53,299 nt of DNA. Origin: CBIHON01 sp966211965. Its GTDB lineage: Bacteria > Pseudomonadota > Gammaproteobacteria > Burkholderiales > Burkholderiaceae_D. A program made the translations under genes and the position numbers. The notes under the pieces were generated by a model. It worked only from the letters and a program-made list of their open reading frames with translations, did no database searches and had not been told where the DNA came from. The stretch's first letter is position 1. The number at the start of each line of letters is the position of its first letter. Location: positions 1 through 53,299 of the forward strand of contig CBIHON010000033.1 of NCBI GenBank assembly GCA_966211965.1, given 5' to 3'. Positions 11,432 through 20,205 of this stretch are shown here, in pieces.

Positions 11432-12640
11432 TTAACGTTTTCGCAAGACTACCATTCCTGCGGCCACGCCCGACGCCCAGGCCCACTGAAAGTTATACCC
11501 GCCCAGCCAGCCGGTCACATCGACCGCTTCGCCGACGAAATGCAGGCCCGGCACTTTGCTTGCCATCATGCTCTGCTGCGACAGTTCCCGCGTATCCACT
11601 CCTCCCAGCGTCACTTCGGCCTTGCGATAACCTTCCGAGCCATCCGGCGTGATGGTCCAGCGGTTGAGCGATTCACCAAGCCGGCGCAACTGCTTGTCCT
11701 GCATGTCGGCGATCCGCGCCTCGGGCTTGAAATCATTGGCGAGCAGCCAGCCTTCGACAAGCCGCGACGGCAGGTATTGCGACAAGTGGTTGCCGAGGTT
11801 TTTCTTGATGCTTGACTTGCCTTGGATGAGCATGTCGGCGACATCGATCTCCGGCAACAGGTTCAAAGTCAGCGGCGTGCCGGGTTGCCAAAAACTGGAA
11901 ATTTGCAAAATCGCCGGGCCGGACAAGCCTCGATGCGTAAACAGCAGATCTTCCTTGAAACGTCCCTTCGATTTTTTTTCACCGGTCTCGACCTCGACTT
12001 GCAAGGCGATGCCGGCCAGCGGCACGAAGGGCTGCCAGCCGCCGCTATCGAAAGTCAGCGGCACCAGGCCGGGACGCGGTTCGATCAGCTTCAAGCCGAA
12101 TTGTTTGGCAATGCGATGGGCGAAATCGGTCGCGCCGATTTTCGGAATAGACAAGCCGCCCGTAGCGATCACGATGCTGCCGGCTAGGATCTCTCCGGCG
12201 CCGGTCTCGATGCGAAACGTCTCGCCTTGCTTGCCGATGCCGCCGATTTTGCATGGCATGCGCCACTCGACATTGCCGGCATTGCATTCGGCCTTCAGCA
12301 TGTCGATGATGTCCTCGGACGAACGGTCGCAAAACAACTGTCCCTTGTGTTTCTCGTGATGGGCGATACGGTAGCGCTTTATCAGGTTCAGGAAATCCTG
12401 TGGCGTATAGCGTGACAAGGCGCTCTTGCAGAAATGCGGATTCTGCGACAGGAAATTTTGCGGGCCGGCGTCGACATTGGTGAAATTGCAGCGCCCACCG
12501 CCGGAGATGCGGATTTTTTCAGCGAGCTTTTCGGCGTGGTCGATCAGAATGACCTTCTCGCCGCGCTGTCCGGCGACGGCGGCGCACATCATCCCGGCCG
12601 CGCCTGCGCCGATTACTGCGACATCAAATTGAGCGGCCAT
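11432..12640 (-). CDS. NAD(P)/FAD-dependent oxidoreductase, BaiN/YhiN (HI0933) family
   Basis: 402-residue flavoprotein. An N-terminal Rossmann fold for FAD is visible as VIGAGAAGMMCAAVAGQRG (about residues 8-26), followed by GGGRCNFTN (about 48-56), which is diagnostic of the HI0933/YhiN group. A second FAD contact is IVIATGGLSIPKIGATDF, and the C terminus has GLHFVGEAVDVTGWLGGYN ending with WAWASGVAAG. Length is normal for the family (about 400). The physiological substrate is unknown for most members; the BaiN name comes from gut bacteria and need not imply bile acid chemistry here. The next gene upstream on the strand is ybdK, separated by about 190 bp that contain a family B palindrome. 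Confidence 0.92.
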   Translation of the reverse strand: MAAQFDVAVIGAGAAGMMCAAVAGQRGEKVILIDHAEKLAEKIRISGGGRCNFTNVDAGPQNFLSQNPHFCKSALSRYTPQDFLNLIKRYRIAHHEKHKGQLFCDRSSEDIIDMLKAECNAGNVEWRMPCKIGGIGKQGETFRIETGAGEILAGSIVIATGGLSIPKIGATDFAHRIAKQFGLKLIEPRPGLVPLTFDSGGWQPFVPLAGIALQVEVETGEKKSKGRFKEDLLFTHRGLSGPAILQISSFWQPGTPLTLNLLPEIDVADMLIQGKSSIKKNLGNHLSQYLPSRLVEGWLLANDFKPEARIADMQDKQLRRLGESLNRWTITPDGSEGYRKAEVTLGGVDTRELSQQSMMASKVPGLHFVGEAVDVTGWLGGYNFQWAWASGVAAGMVVLRKR

Positions 12641-12715
12641 GCGATTTGCGGGGGGCTCCCCCAGAAAAGCAGAAGCCGTGATTGTAAACGAGCAATCAGC
12701 GAAGCTGATGGCCGG

Positions 12716-12838
12716 CTAGAGCATTTTTAGCCTGACCGTGCGGAGGCAAGGTCAGGCTGAAGAGCGGACGCGTACAGGCGTACGCTGAGCACCGGAGGCC
12801 TGAGATTGGCCCGTACGGTCAGGGTAAAAATGCTCTAG
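12716..12838. repeat. Palindromic element, family B, copy 1 (123 bp)
   Basis: Ends are CTAGAGCATTTTTA...TAAAAATGCTCTAG, with the arms continuing as GCCTGACCGTGCGG/CCGTACGGTCAGG. The centre holds GTAC-AGGC-GTAC (12772-12783) followed by GCACCG and CCTGAGATTGG. Copy 2 at 42352-42474 has the same length and differs at only a few scattered positions. The right-hand CTAG supplies the TAG stop codon of the ybdK-like gene (12835-12837). Confidence 0.92.
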
Positions 12839-14022
12839 TGAAAATACGGCGACGCGGTATGCGTCATCCAAAGGTCTGCCGACAGCCGCATCAGGTCATT
12901 GAGCGAACCATGCTCCTTGAATGCATCGCGCAGCCAGACAGCGTCGTTCACTCGCTCGTAGGCCATATGGCGCAGCCGCGTGATCGCCAGTTGATCCGCT
13001 TCGTTTTGCGCGTAACGCCGCAGGTCGTGCAGGCGCGTCAGCAGATCGGTGTAGATCGGTTGCCGCACTTCGGTCGAGGTTTTATCGTGCTCGCTCAGCG
13101 CGATCTCGCCGTCCAAGCCATAGCGGCTGGCCTCGAAGCGATTGTATTGGTACAGCAGGTAAAAATCGTCGTCGATTTCAAACGGTCTCTCGGTCAGCAG
13201 CCAGCGCGCCAGCAATTGCGCATAGCAACCGAGCAGGGCCGCGTGCTCCAGCGCCAACGGCGTGTCGCAGACGCGGATTTCGACGGTGCCGTACTCCGGC
13301 TTGGGCCGGATGTCCCAATAGAAATCCTTCATGCTGGCGACGATGCCGAGCTGGCGCAATTGCTCGTAATAGGTTTCGAATTCCGCCCAGGAGCGGACCA
13401 CCGGCATGGTGCCGGCCAAGGGAAAGGCGCGCACCACATTGCTGCGAGAAGAATCGAACGCCGTGTCGACACCCTGATAAAACGGCGAAGCCGCTGACAG
13501 CGCGATGAAGTGCGGCACGAAGCGGGCAAAGCAATGCGCCAGGTATACCGCGTCGTCGCCATTGGCCACGCCGATGTGGATATGCTGGCCGAACACGGTG
13601 AAGGTTTTCGCAAGATAGCCGTATTTTTTATGGACGTCGTGAAAGCGCGCCACCGGCGTGATGCGCTGCTCGCTCCAGCGCTGGAACGGATGCGCGCCGC
13701 TGCCGGCGACGTCGATATTCAAATGGTGCGCGACCTTGATCAGTGCAGCGCGTAATTCTTTCAGCTCTTCCACCAGATGGTCGACGCGGGAGTGGATGTC
13801 GGAATTCAATTCGATCATCCCTTGCGTGATCTCCAGCTTGATCTGCTTTTTCAAATCGGCCGGTTCGATCCATGTCAGCAAGTCGACTGCGTCGGTCGCC
13901 AGGTTGTAATTGCGCCGATTGAGCAATTGCAGTTCCAGCTCGATTCCCATGGTATAGGGTGTGGATGAAGTGAAAGGCAGGATATCCACATGCTCCTTCA
14001 ATGGTGCGTCTTGAGGTTTCAT
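12835..14022 (-). CDS. ybdK: Glutamate-cysteine ligase-like carboxylate-amine ligase (YbdK family)
   Basis: 395-residue member of the GCS2/YbdK family, ATP-dependent carboxylate-amine ligases with weak or unknown glutamate-cysteine ligase activity. Seen: TMGIELELQLLN near the N terminus (the acidic metal/ATP site), SGAHPFQRW, FGQHIHIGV (about 160), and GTVEIRVCDTPLAL (about 258), all typical of the family. An upstream-extended reading is open to 14286, but the ATG at 14022 is preferred: it overlaps the stop of the antiporter gene as ATGA, has AGGAG upstream, and gives the usual N terminus and length (family about 370-400). Its TAG stop is formed by the CTAG end of a family B palindrome, so insertion may have redefined the last codon(s). 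Probably translationally coupled to the antiporter. Confidence 0.92.
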   Translation of the reverse strand: MKPQDAPLKEHVDILPFTSSTPYTMGIELELQLLNRRNYNLATDAVDLLTWIEPADLKKQIKLEITQGMIELNSDIHSRVDHLVEELKELRAALIKVAHHLNIDVAGSGAHPFQRWSEQRITPVARFHDVHKKYGYLAKTFTVFGQHIHIGVANGDDAVYLAHCFARFVPHFIALSAASPFYQGVDTAFDSSRSNVVRAFPLAGTMPVVRSWAEFETYYEQLRQLGIVASMKDFYWDIRPKPEYGTVEIRVCDTPLALEHAALLGCYAQLLARWLLTERPFEIDDDFYLLYQYNRFEASRYGLDGEIALSEHDKTSTEVRQPIYTDLLTRLHDLRRYAQNEADQLAITRLRHMAYERVNDAVWLRDAFKEHGSLNDLMRLSADLWMTHTASPYFH

Positions 14023-15224
14023 TCGCGTCCGCTTTCTCCTGATTTGATCAGGGCAAATTGTGTAACGATGGGGCCCAGCAATTCGGAAAGAATCAGGGCG
14101 CCGGCCAGCAAGGGAGCGATATCGGTCGTTGTGTGCGGATAGAGGTAAGAAACCTGGAGCAGGCCCAGTCCGACCTCCGCCATTGGCAAGGCTCCCAGTG
14201 ACAACAACGCCGCCTGGTTCCATTTCAATTTCGCCGAGCGGGCAAAAACAAAAATGCCGGCGCTGACCGCGGCCGCCCGCGCGCACAACAGCCCTGCTAC
14301 GGACAAGCCGACTGCCAGCAAGCCGGGCAGGCGCATGGATGCACCGACGGTCACGAACAGCAGGACGATGAACAGTTCGCTCGCTACGCCGAATTCCAGC
14401 TCCATCAAGTCATATTGGAGATCAAGATTCTTGGACAGGATGGCGAACGCCAGCATGGTCAGCAGCACGGGCAACTGCAAGGCATAAGCGGCACCGATGG
14501 TCAGCGTGATGATCGCAATCACCAGCACGAATTGCCGACTGCGCTCACGCCCCAGCCAACGCGCCAGCGGCATCATCATGCGATAGGTCAAATAGGCCAG
14601 CAGCAAGGACCCGAAGAGCGAATACAACGCATGCGCGACAAGGGTATCGATCGGCCTCGGCCCTTCGATGGCCAGCACCGGCAACAATGCATAGGCGGCC
14701 AGCAAGGCCAGGAAATTACTTAAGGCTGCCATCGCGGCAAGCCGCCGCGTCACCAGCCCCTCCGCTTTCAAATCGCGCACCACCACCATCACGATCGAAG
14801 GCGAGGTTCCGATTGCCAACAGGCCGGCCAACATCGCCAGCGAACGCGGACTGCCGAGCCATTCCAGCACCGCCCAGACCAGCACGAAACAAAACGCGGC
14901 GCAACTGGCAACGGTCACCACTAGCCATTTTTCACGCCGCAGCCAACCGATATCGACGTAGCGTCCCAACTGATACACCAGCAGTGCGACGGCGATGTCG
15001 GCAAAGATGTTGCCCAGTTTGAGCACATCGCCCGACACCCAATTCAGGCCTTCCGCCCCCAAGACAAAACCAACCAGCAGGTAGCCGGTGATGCGCGGCA
15101 CCCACCGGTTTTTGCTAACGAGATAACCGCCCGCCAAGCCGAACAACAGCAAGCTGCCGAATGACAGCAAGGCGTTCCATTGAACAGGATGCGCCAAGGC
15201 AAAAGACGGAACAGTCCAAGGCAT
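14019..15224 (-). CDS. Kef-type cation:proton antiporter membrane protein
   Basis: 401-residue polytopic membrane protein of the monovalent cation:proton antiporter-2 (CPA2) type. About 12 hydrophobic segments are visible, from LLSFGSLLLFGLAGGYLV at the N terminus to IAPLLAGALILSELLGPIV at the C terminus. There is no TrkA-N (NAD-binding) domain at the C terminus, so this is a short KefB-like form without the cytosolic regulatory part. The start at 15224 is chosen for GGGGAG 5 nt upstream; the frame is open further to 15323. Its TGA overlaps the ybdK ATG (ATGA), which suggests one transcript. Ion specificity cannot be read from sequence. Confidence 0.86.
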   Translation of the reverse strand: MPWTVPSFALAHPVQWNALLSFGSLLLFGLAGGYLVSKNRWVPRITGYLLVGFVLGAEGLNWVSGDVLKLGNIFADIAVALLVYQLGRYVDIGWLRREKWLVVTVASCAAFCFVLVWAVLEWLGSPRSLAMLAGLLAIGTSPSIVMVVVRDLKAEGLVTRRLAAMAALSNFLALLAAYALLPVLAIEGPRPIDTLVAHALYSLFGSLLLAYLTYRMMMPLARWLGRERSRQFVLVIAIITLTIGAAYALQLPVLLTMLAFAILSKNLDLQYDLMELEFGVASELFIVLLFVTVGASMRLPGLLAVGLSVAGLLCARAAAVSAGIFVFARSAKLKWNQAALLSLGALPMAEVGLGLLQVSYLYPHTTTDIAPLLAGALILSELLGPIVTQFALIKSGESGRE

Positions 15225-15432
15225 AGGGCTCCCCTTACAAAAAGAAAACCCGCGAAAGAATGACGACGTGCGGGGAAATTGGAAACTGGCCAAAGCGGCA
15301 CAATTATTGATGTTGATGTGCACGCGTGCCGCCTTAACAACGTGTCAACATTCGGCAGCGGCAAGGCGATAAAGTTCCGGCTTGCGAGCGTGCAAGCCTT
15401 TGTTTTCTATGGGAAAGATTCGAAAGTCGAAT
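15225..15432. other. Intergenic region upstream of the antiporter
   Basis: With the adjacent family A element this forms a 300-bp gap. It must hold the promoter of the antiporter-ybdK pair. TTGACA occurs on the minus strand (near 15346-15351), but no convincing -10 at 16-18 bp follows. No gene is seen. Confidence 0.5.
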
Positions 15433-15529
15433 CTTAAGAGCCTCTCTAAATAAATGCCGCTGGCCAGGCAATGCCGCTGGCTAGGCGCGCCGACGCAGCC
15501 AGCGGCTTTTTTTATTTAGACGCTCTAAG
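15433..15529. repeat. Palindromic element, family A, copy 1 (degenerate)
   Basis: Starts CTTAAGAGCCTCTCTAAAT and ends ATTTAGACGCTCTAAG, with inner GCCGCTGGC/GCCAGCGGC arms as in the copies at 29987 and 48766. The central GTAC hairpin is missing, and the segment AATGCCGCTGGC(C/T)AGGC is present twice in tandem, so this looks like a deleted or rearranged copy. On the plus strand the stem GCCGCTGGCT/AGCCAGCGGC followed by TTTTTTTATTT would make a good intrinsic terminator, although both neighbouring genes run on the minus strand. The right end supplies the TAG stop of sumT. Confidence 0.8.
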
Positions 15530-16289
15530 CGCTCAGCACCTCAGGCAAGAAGTCGCTGGCGTTGATGGTCGCGCAACGCACCACGTCGCCGATGACGATG
15601 ATGCTTGGGCTGCCGATGTTGGAGGCCGCCAGCGCATCCGGCAATTGGCCAAGCGTGGTGATCAGTTGCGCCTGCGCCGCACCCGTTGCGGACTGAATCA
15701 CTGCAACCGGCGTCGATGCCGGCTTGCCGCCCGCCAGCAATGCACGCTGAATTTCGCGGCAGCGCGCGACGCCCATGTAAATCACCAGCGTCAAATTGAG
15801 TTTCGCCAGCACGGCCCAGTCCGGGTTTGCGTCGGCTGTCTTGCCATGGCCGGTCACGAAAATCGCACCCTGGCTCCAGTCGCGATGCGTCAAAGGCACG
15901 CCGATCGAAGCCGGCGCGGCCAATCCACTGCTGATTCCGTTGATCACCTCGACCTCGAGACCTGCGGCTTGAAGATGTTCGCGCTCCTCGCCGCCGCGGC
16001 CGAACATGAAAGGATCGCCGCCTTTCAGGCGCACCACGCAATGGCCGGCCTGGGCTTCGGCGATCATCAAGCGCTCGATGAATTCCTGTGGCGTAGACTG
16101 GCAGCCGCCGCGCTTGCCGACGTTGACGACGCGGGCGCCGGAGCGGGCGTGTTGAAGTACGGCAGGATTGACCAGGTCGTCCACCAACAGCACGTCGCCG
16201 CATCCGATTGCCTTGACGGCCTTGATGGTCAAGAGGTCGGGATCGCCGGGGCCGGCGCCGACCAGGAAGACTTTAGCCGGTTTTGTCAT
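15525..16289 (-). CDS. sumT: Uroporphyrinogen-III C-methyltransferase (siroheme precursor synthesis)
   Basis: 254-residue SAM-dependent methyltransferase that converts uroporphyrinogen III to precorrin-2 in two C-methylations, the first committed step to siroheme. The family signatures are seen: VFLVGAGPGDPDLLT (N terminus), VVRLKGGDPFMFGRGGEE (about 85-103), ISSGLAAPASIGVPLTHRD and a C-terminal GSPSIIVIGDVV. There is no CysG-like N-terminal oxidase/chelatase domain. The ATG at 16289 has AGGAG 7 nt upstream; the open frame extends to 16316. It overlaps ybiB by 17 nt and ends the nirB-nirD-nasA-ybiB-sumT operon, which fits supply of siroheme for the NirB nitrite reductase. The TAG stop comes from the end of a family A palindrome. 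Confidence 0.95.
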   Translation of the reverse strand: MTKPAKVFLVGAGPGDPDLLTIKAVKAIGCGDVLLVDDLVNPAVLQHARSGARVVNVGKRGGCQSTPQEFIERLMIAEAQAGHCVVRLKGGDPFMFGRGGEEREHLQAAGLEVEVINGISSGLAAPASIGVPLTHRDWSQGAIFVTGHGKTADANPDWAVLAKLNLTLVIYMGVARCREIQRALLAGGKPASTPVAVIQSATGAAQAQLITTLGQLPDALAASNIGSPSIIVIGDVVRCATINASDFLPEVLSA

Positions 16290-17268
16290 GGTGGAACTCC
16301 TGTTTTGCTTGTACACGCTTTGAGACTAGCAAACAGTGTTCCACCTGCTCCAGGATCGATGCCGGCACCGGATGCTCTCCGCGCAGTGCCGCCTGTATCC
16401 AGGTTGCCGTACTGGCCGCATCGGTCGCCTCCGGCAAAGGCGGCAATTCATCGACCGGCTCCTGTTTTTGCACCAAGGTAGTGCACTCCCCTTCATGAAA
16501 CCAGTTGATCTCCTGGGCACGCTTGGCGTTCGCCACGGTTTCGCCTTCAGTACCGCGCATCAGGAAGACATCGCCGCGCGCAGCCGGTGCCAAGCCTGAA
16601 AAATAACTGGTCAGCATCGCCAGGTATTCCGGATGGGTGTAGGAGGTCAGGCGCAGGGCCGGCCCTGCGAAAGGTTGCACGATCTTGACCAGGGTATGAG
16701 TCGAATTGCGGACTCCGAGTATCCGGCGCATTGACAACAGGCGCGCCATGCGCGGCGCCAGGGTTTCGATCGGCATGAAGACCGGTTCGCGCATGGCAAA
16801 ACCCGCCATGGCCTGCGCGACGTTTTGGGAAAAGGTATAACCCAAGGCCTGCAGGATTTCCGCGGTAGTCACGCGACCGGGGTCGCGGGTGACGCCGTGG
16901 ATCAGCACCGGCACGCCTTGCTTGGCCAGCAGCAAGGCCAGCAAGGGCGTCAGGTTGGCCATCTGGCGCGAGCCGTTGTAACTTGGGATCACGACCGGCG
17001 CATACTCGCCGGCAGGTGCAGGCAAGGGAGCGAATGACGCTTCGGCGGCATCGAGAAAGCCGGCAATCTCGTCGACCGATTCGCCCTTGAAGCGCATCGC
17101 CAGCATGATGCCGCCCAGTTCCAGGTCAGAAACACGGCCGTCCAGCATCGCTGCGTACAACTGACGGGCATCGTCGCGCGACAGGCTGCGCGCGCCTTTT
17201 TTACCGCGGCCGATTTCCTTGATGAAACGAGCGGCGGGGAAGGATTCATTTGCGAGAGGGGTGTTCAT
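16273..17268 (-). CDS. ybiB: YbiB family protein (TrpD2-like, anthranilate phosphoribosyltransferase fold)
   Basis: 331-residue protein with the nucleoside phosphorylase/anthranilate phosphoribosyltransferase-like fold. The N-terminal helical domain has LSRDDARQLYAAMLDGRVSD and the central glycine-rich strand VVIPSYNGSRQMANLTPLLA; a LLAKQGVPVLIHGV segment follows, where TrpD would bind phosphoribosyl pyrophosphate. YbiB proteins have been described as nucleic-acid-binding rather than tryptophan-biosynthetic. In betaproteobacteria this gene commonly travels with assimilatory nitrate reductase, as here: 25 bp after nasA and overlapping sumT. Its role in nitrate assimilation is not known. Confidence 0.88.
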   Translation of the reverse strand: MNTPLANESFPAARFIKEIGRGKKGARSLSRDDARQLYAAMLDGRVSDLELGGIMLAMRFKGESVDEIAGFLDAAEASFAPLPAPAGEYAPVVIPSYNGSRQMANLTPLLALLLAKQGVPVLIHGVTRDPGRVTTAEILQALGYTFSQNVAQAMAGFAMREPVFMPIETLAPRMARLLSMRRILGVRNSTHTLVKIVQPFAGPALRLTSYTHPEYLAMLTSYFSGLAPAARGDVFLMRGTEGETVANAKRAQEINWFHEGECTTLVQKQEPVDELPPLPEATDAASTATWIQAALRGEHPVPASILEQVEHCLLVSKRVQAKQEFHHDKTG

Positions 17269-17292
17269 GCACGAAGCTTACCACTCGAAACC

Positions 17293-20205
17293 CTACGCCG
17301 CCGTTTTCGCCGCCCCGCTTCGCACCAAAATCATTTTCTTCAACTCCGGTACGCAAGAGCCGCAATTGGTGCCGCACTTGAGTTTATCCTGCAAGGTAGC
17401 GAGCATCGCCTCCGGCGTACCGTGGTTGATCATGTCCTGCGCGGCGAGGACTTCGCCGATCTGGGTTTCTGCAACATTGAAGCAATTGCAGACGATCCGG
17501 CCGCGCGACTTGAAACCCTGCGGCGCCTTGGTCGAAGGCATCAGCAACATGCGGCCCAGCGCGGCGACCGGCAACTCGCCTTCCAGGTATTCCTTCAGCC
17601 AATGCTCGGCCGAGGTATCGCCTGCCAGGGATACCGCAGCCAGCTTGCCGTCACGCACCAAAATGTGGCGTGCGTTACCGCGCTTGGTATCGTCATAGCG
17701 CAATACGTCCGGCCCGGCGATGCCGAATTGATCTTCGATGGCGCGGATCAACTCCGGATCCGCCGCATAATCGTCTGCGCCGCGGAACAGCACGCCGACC
17801 TTGTCGCGCCCGAACAGCGTGCAAGAGGTATAGGCGAAGCGCCGCATGTACGGACGCAAAGCCGACTGCAATGCCAATACTTGCGATTCGTCGACCCAGC
17901 CGAATGCCAGGAAGCGCCACGGCAATTCCGCCTTCAGGATCTTGACCGCCGCATGTTTCAACTCCGGCTGCTTCGAACTCGGGTCGAGCGCCGGCGACGT
18001 CAAGGCATTCACGCCGTGCGTAGCGCCGCCGTCCCGTCCGCGTCCGGACACATACTCCTCGCCCCAATGCATGCCGATGAAAGCCTGGCCGCTGCGCATG
18101 TCGTCGCCGGCCACTGCCGGCAGGATTTGCGAACTGCGTTTGCTGGTCACATGGACCAGGTCGCCGTTCTTCAACAGGCGCCGCTCCATATCGATTTGCG
18201 ACAAGACAACCGCCGGTTCGGCGGCGTGAGAAAACAATTGCGCCACGGTTCCGGTGCGGCTCATACCGTGCCACTGGTCGCGCAGGCGGCCGGTGGTGAG
18301 ACGGAACGGGAAGCGCGCATCGACCGGTTCGGCCACCGGCTTATAAGCGGTATTGACGAACCTGGCACGGCCGCTGGCGGTCGGGAAAATACCGTCTTCA
18401 TACAAACGCTTTTTGCCGCTGGTTGCACCTTCCGGATACGGCCATTGCTGCGGCCCCTGCTCTTCCAGGATCTGAAAGGACAGGCCGGTAATGTCGAGGT
18501 CGCGTCCCCGGGTCGACTCGCGATGCTCGTTCCAGATTTCTTCGGTGCCGGAATAGGGAAAGATGGTCTTGCTCTTACCCATCGCGGCTTCAAGCTTGCG
18601 CGCGAAATCGACGGCGATTTCCCAGTCATGGCGCGTCTCGGCCGGCTTCGCCAACACGGGTTTGAAGCGCGTGATGCGGCGCTCGGAATTGGTGACCGTG
18701 CCTTCCTTTTCGCTCCAAGTGGTAGCGGGCAGCAGCACGTCGGCATAGTCAACGGTGGCGGTCGTTTTATAGGCTTCCTGCACGATCACCAACTCGGCCT
18801 TTTCCAGCGCCTCGCGCACCAGCTTCTGGTCGGGCAGCGATTGCGCCGGATTGGTGCAGGCGATCCACAGGATTTTGATTTCGCCATTGCGCACCGCTTC
18901 GAACATTTCGACCGCGGTCTTACCGGGCTTGGACGGTACGTCGTCGACGCCCCACAGTTTGGCCACCTCGGCCCGATGCTCAGGATTGGCCATGTCGCGA
19001 TGGGCCGAGATCAGGTTGGCCAGCCCGCCGACTTCGCGTCCGCCCATGGCATTGGGCTGGCCGGTCAGCGAGAACGGTCCGGCGCCGGGCTTGCCGATTT
19101 GATGGGTAGCCAGATGCAGATTGATCAGCGCCGCGTTTTTCGCAGTGCCGGACGATGACTGGTTCAAACCCTGGCAATACAGCGACAATGCCGCCTTTGA
19201 TTCACCGAACCAGCGTGCAGCTTTGACCAGGTCTTCTTCACTGATGCCGCAGGTGTCGGCCACGAACTTGGGCGTGTACTCGCGCACCGTGCGCTTCAAT
19301 TCAGCGAAGCCTTCGGTATGCGCATCGATATAGGCTTGGTCGATCAGGTCTTCCCACATGCAGATATGCAGCATGCCGTTGAACAGCGCGACATCGGTAC
19401 CCGGCAGGATAGGCAGGAACAAATCGGCCTCGCGCGCAGTATCGGTACGGCGCGGGTCGGCGACGATGACTTTGAGTTTTTTATTTTTCTTGCGCGCCTC
19501 TTCGATGCGGCGGTAGAGGATCGGATGCGCATATGCGGTGTTGGAACCGACAATGAAAATCACGTCGGCCAGATCGATGTCCTCATAGCATGCCGGCGGC
19601 GCATCGGCGCCAAGAGTCTGCTTGTAACCGGCCACGGCGCTCGACATGCACAGCCGTGAATTGGTATCGACGTTGTTGGTGCCGATCAAGCCCTTGGCCA
19701 GCTTGTTGAATACGTAGTAATCCTCGGTCAGCAATTGGCCGGAGATGTAAAAGCCGACGCTGTCCGGCCCATGCCGGTGAATCGTGTCGGCGAATTTTCT
19801 GGCGATGTAATCCAGCGCCGTATCCCAGGACGCACGTTCGCGCAGATCATTGCGCGCAATGCGCATTTCCGGATACAACGCGCGCACCTGCTGCTGCAGC
19901 GCAGGCTTGGCGGTGAGGTGCAGGGTGCTGCCCTTGGTGCACAGGCGGCCGAAGTTGGCGGGATGATCCGGGTCGCCCCGCACACCCTGCACTTGCCGGC
20001 CATCCGTTTGAATGATGACGCCGCAGCCGACGCCGCAGTAGCAGCAGGTAGCCTTGACCTCGATCTTTTCCTGCGCACCAAAGGTGTGCTCGTTCTCACC
20101 CTCAGGGAGAGGGCCGGAGGCGCCCGGCGTAGGGTGAGGGTGGGTTGAAGTGCTCACCACTTGCCCGCCTTGCACCAGAGGGTGAGTCTGCGTCATTTCA
20201 TTCAT
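17293..20205 (-). CDS. nasA: Assimilatory nitrate reductase catalytic subunit
   Basis: 970-residue cytoplasmic molybdopterin (bis-MGD) enzyme reducing nitrate to nitrite. The [4Fe-4S] site CCYCGVGCGV (about residues 53-62) precedes the Mo-cofactor domains (GFYISGQLLTEDYYVFNKLA; IVGSNTAYAHPI; GREVGGLANLI) and the C-terminal molybdopterin dinucleotide-binding domain (RDQWHGMSRTG). The extreme C terminus is a BFD-like [2Fe-2S] domain: IVCNCFNVAETQIGEV and CGTNCGSC, typical of NasA. The ATG overlaps the nirD stop as ATGA. Oddity: residues about 21-37 (HPHPTPGASGPLPEG) are a translated REP-like GC palindrome lying in-frame ahead of the iron-sulfur motif, with no alternative start after it. Confidence 0.97.
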   Translation of the reverse strand: MNEMTQTHPLVQGGQVVSTSTHPHPTPGASGPLPEGENEHTFGAQEKIEVKATCCYCGVGCGVIIQTDGRQVQGVRGDPDHPANFGRLCTKGSTLHLTAKPALQQQVRALYPEMRIARNDLRERASWDTALDYIARKFADTIHRHGPDSVGFYISGQLLTEDYYVFNKLAKGLIGTNNVDTNSRLCMSSAVAGYKQTLGADAPPACYEDIDLADVIFIVGSNTAYAHPILYRRIEEARKKNKKLKVIVADPRRTDTAREADLFLPILPGTDVALFNGMLHICMWEDLIDQAYIDAHTEGFAELKRTVREYTPKFVADTCGISEEDLVKAARWFGESKAALSLYCQGLNQSSSGTAKNAALINLHLATHQIGKPGAGPFSLTGQPNAMGGREVGGLANLISAHRDMANPEHRAEVAKLWGVDDVPSKPGKTAVEMFEAVRNGEIKILWIACTNPAQSLPDQKLVREALEKAELVIVQEAYKTTATVDYADVLLPATTWSEKEGTVTNSERRITRFKPVLAKPAETRHDWEIAVDFARKLEAAMGKSKTIFPYSGTEEIWNEHRESTRGRDLDITGLSFQILEEQGPQQWPYPEGATSGKKRLYEDGIFPTASGRARFVNTAYKPVAEPVDARFPFRLTTGRLRDQWHGMSRTGTVAQLFSHAAEPAVVLSQIDMERRLLKNGDLVHVTSKRSSQILPAVAGDDMRSGQAFIGMHWGEEYVSGRGRDGGATHGVNALTSPALDPSSKQPELKHAAVKILKAELPWRFLAFGWVDESQVLALQSALRPYMRRFAYTSCTLFGRDKVGVLFRGADDYAADPELIRAIEDQFGIAGPDVLRYDDTKRGNARHILVRDGKLAAVSLAGDTSAEHWLKEYLEGELPVAALGRMLLMPSTKAPQGFKSRGRIVCNCFNVAETQIGEVLAAQDMINHGTPEAMLATLQDKLKCGTNCGSCVPELKKMILVRSGAAKTAA
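20096..20143. repeat. REP-like palindrome inside the nasA coding sequence
   Basis: Arms CACCCTC (20097-20103) and GAGGGTG (20136-20142) enclose AGGGAGAGGGCCGGAGG and GCCCGGCGTAGG. This is the widespread CCCTCTCCC-type extragenic repeat of proteobacteria, but here it is in frame near the 5' end of nasA and encodes a Pro/Gly-rich insert. Confidence 0.75.

Noticed and set aside
10460..11815. 451-codon plus-strand frame
   Set aside because: Spans the ends of two unrelated minus-strand genes and shows shadow composition (RRH/QR-rich) with no recognisable motif.
12716..12838. Possible CRISPR or integron attC site
   Set aside because: Copies are isolated, tens of kilobases apart, with no regular spacers, no cas genes and no integrase; they behave as single interspersed palindromes.
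17422..19158. 578-codon antisense frame in nasA
   Set aside because: Shadow of a well-conserved enzyme; no translation signal or family features.
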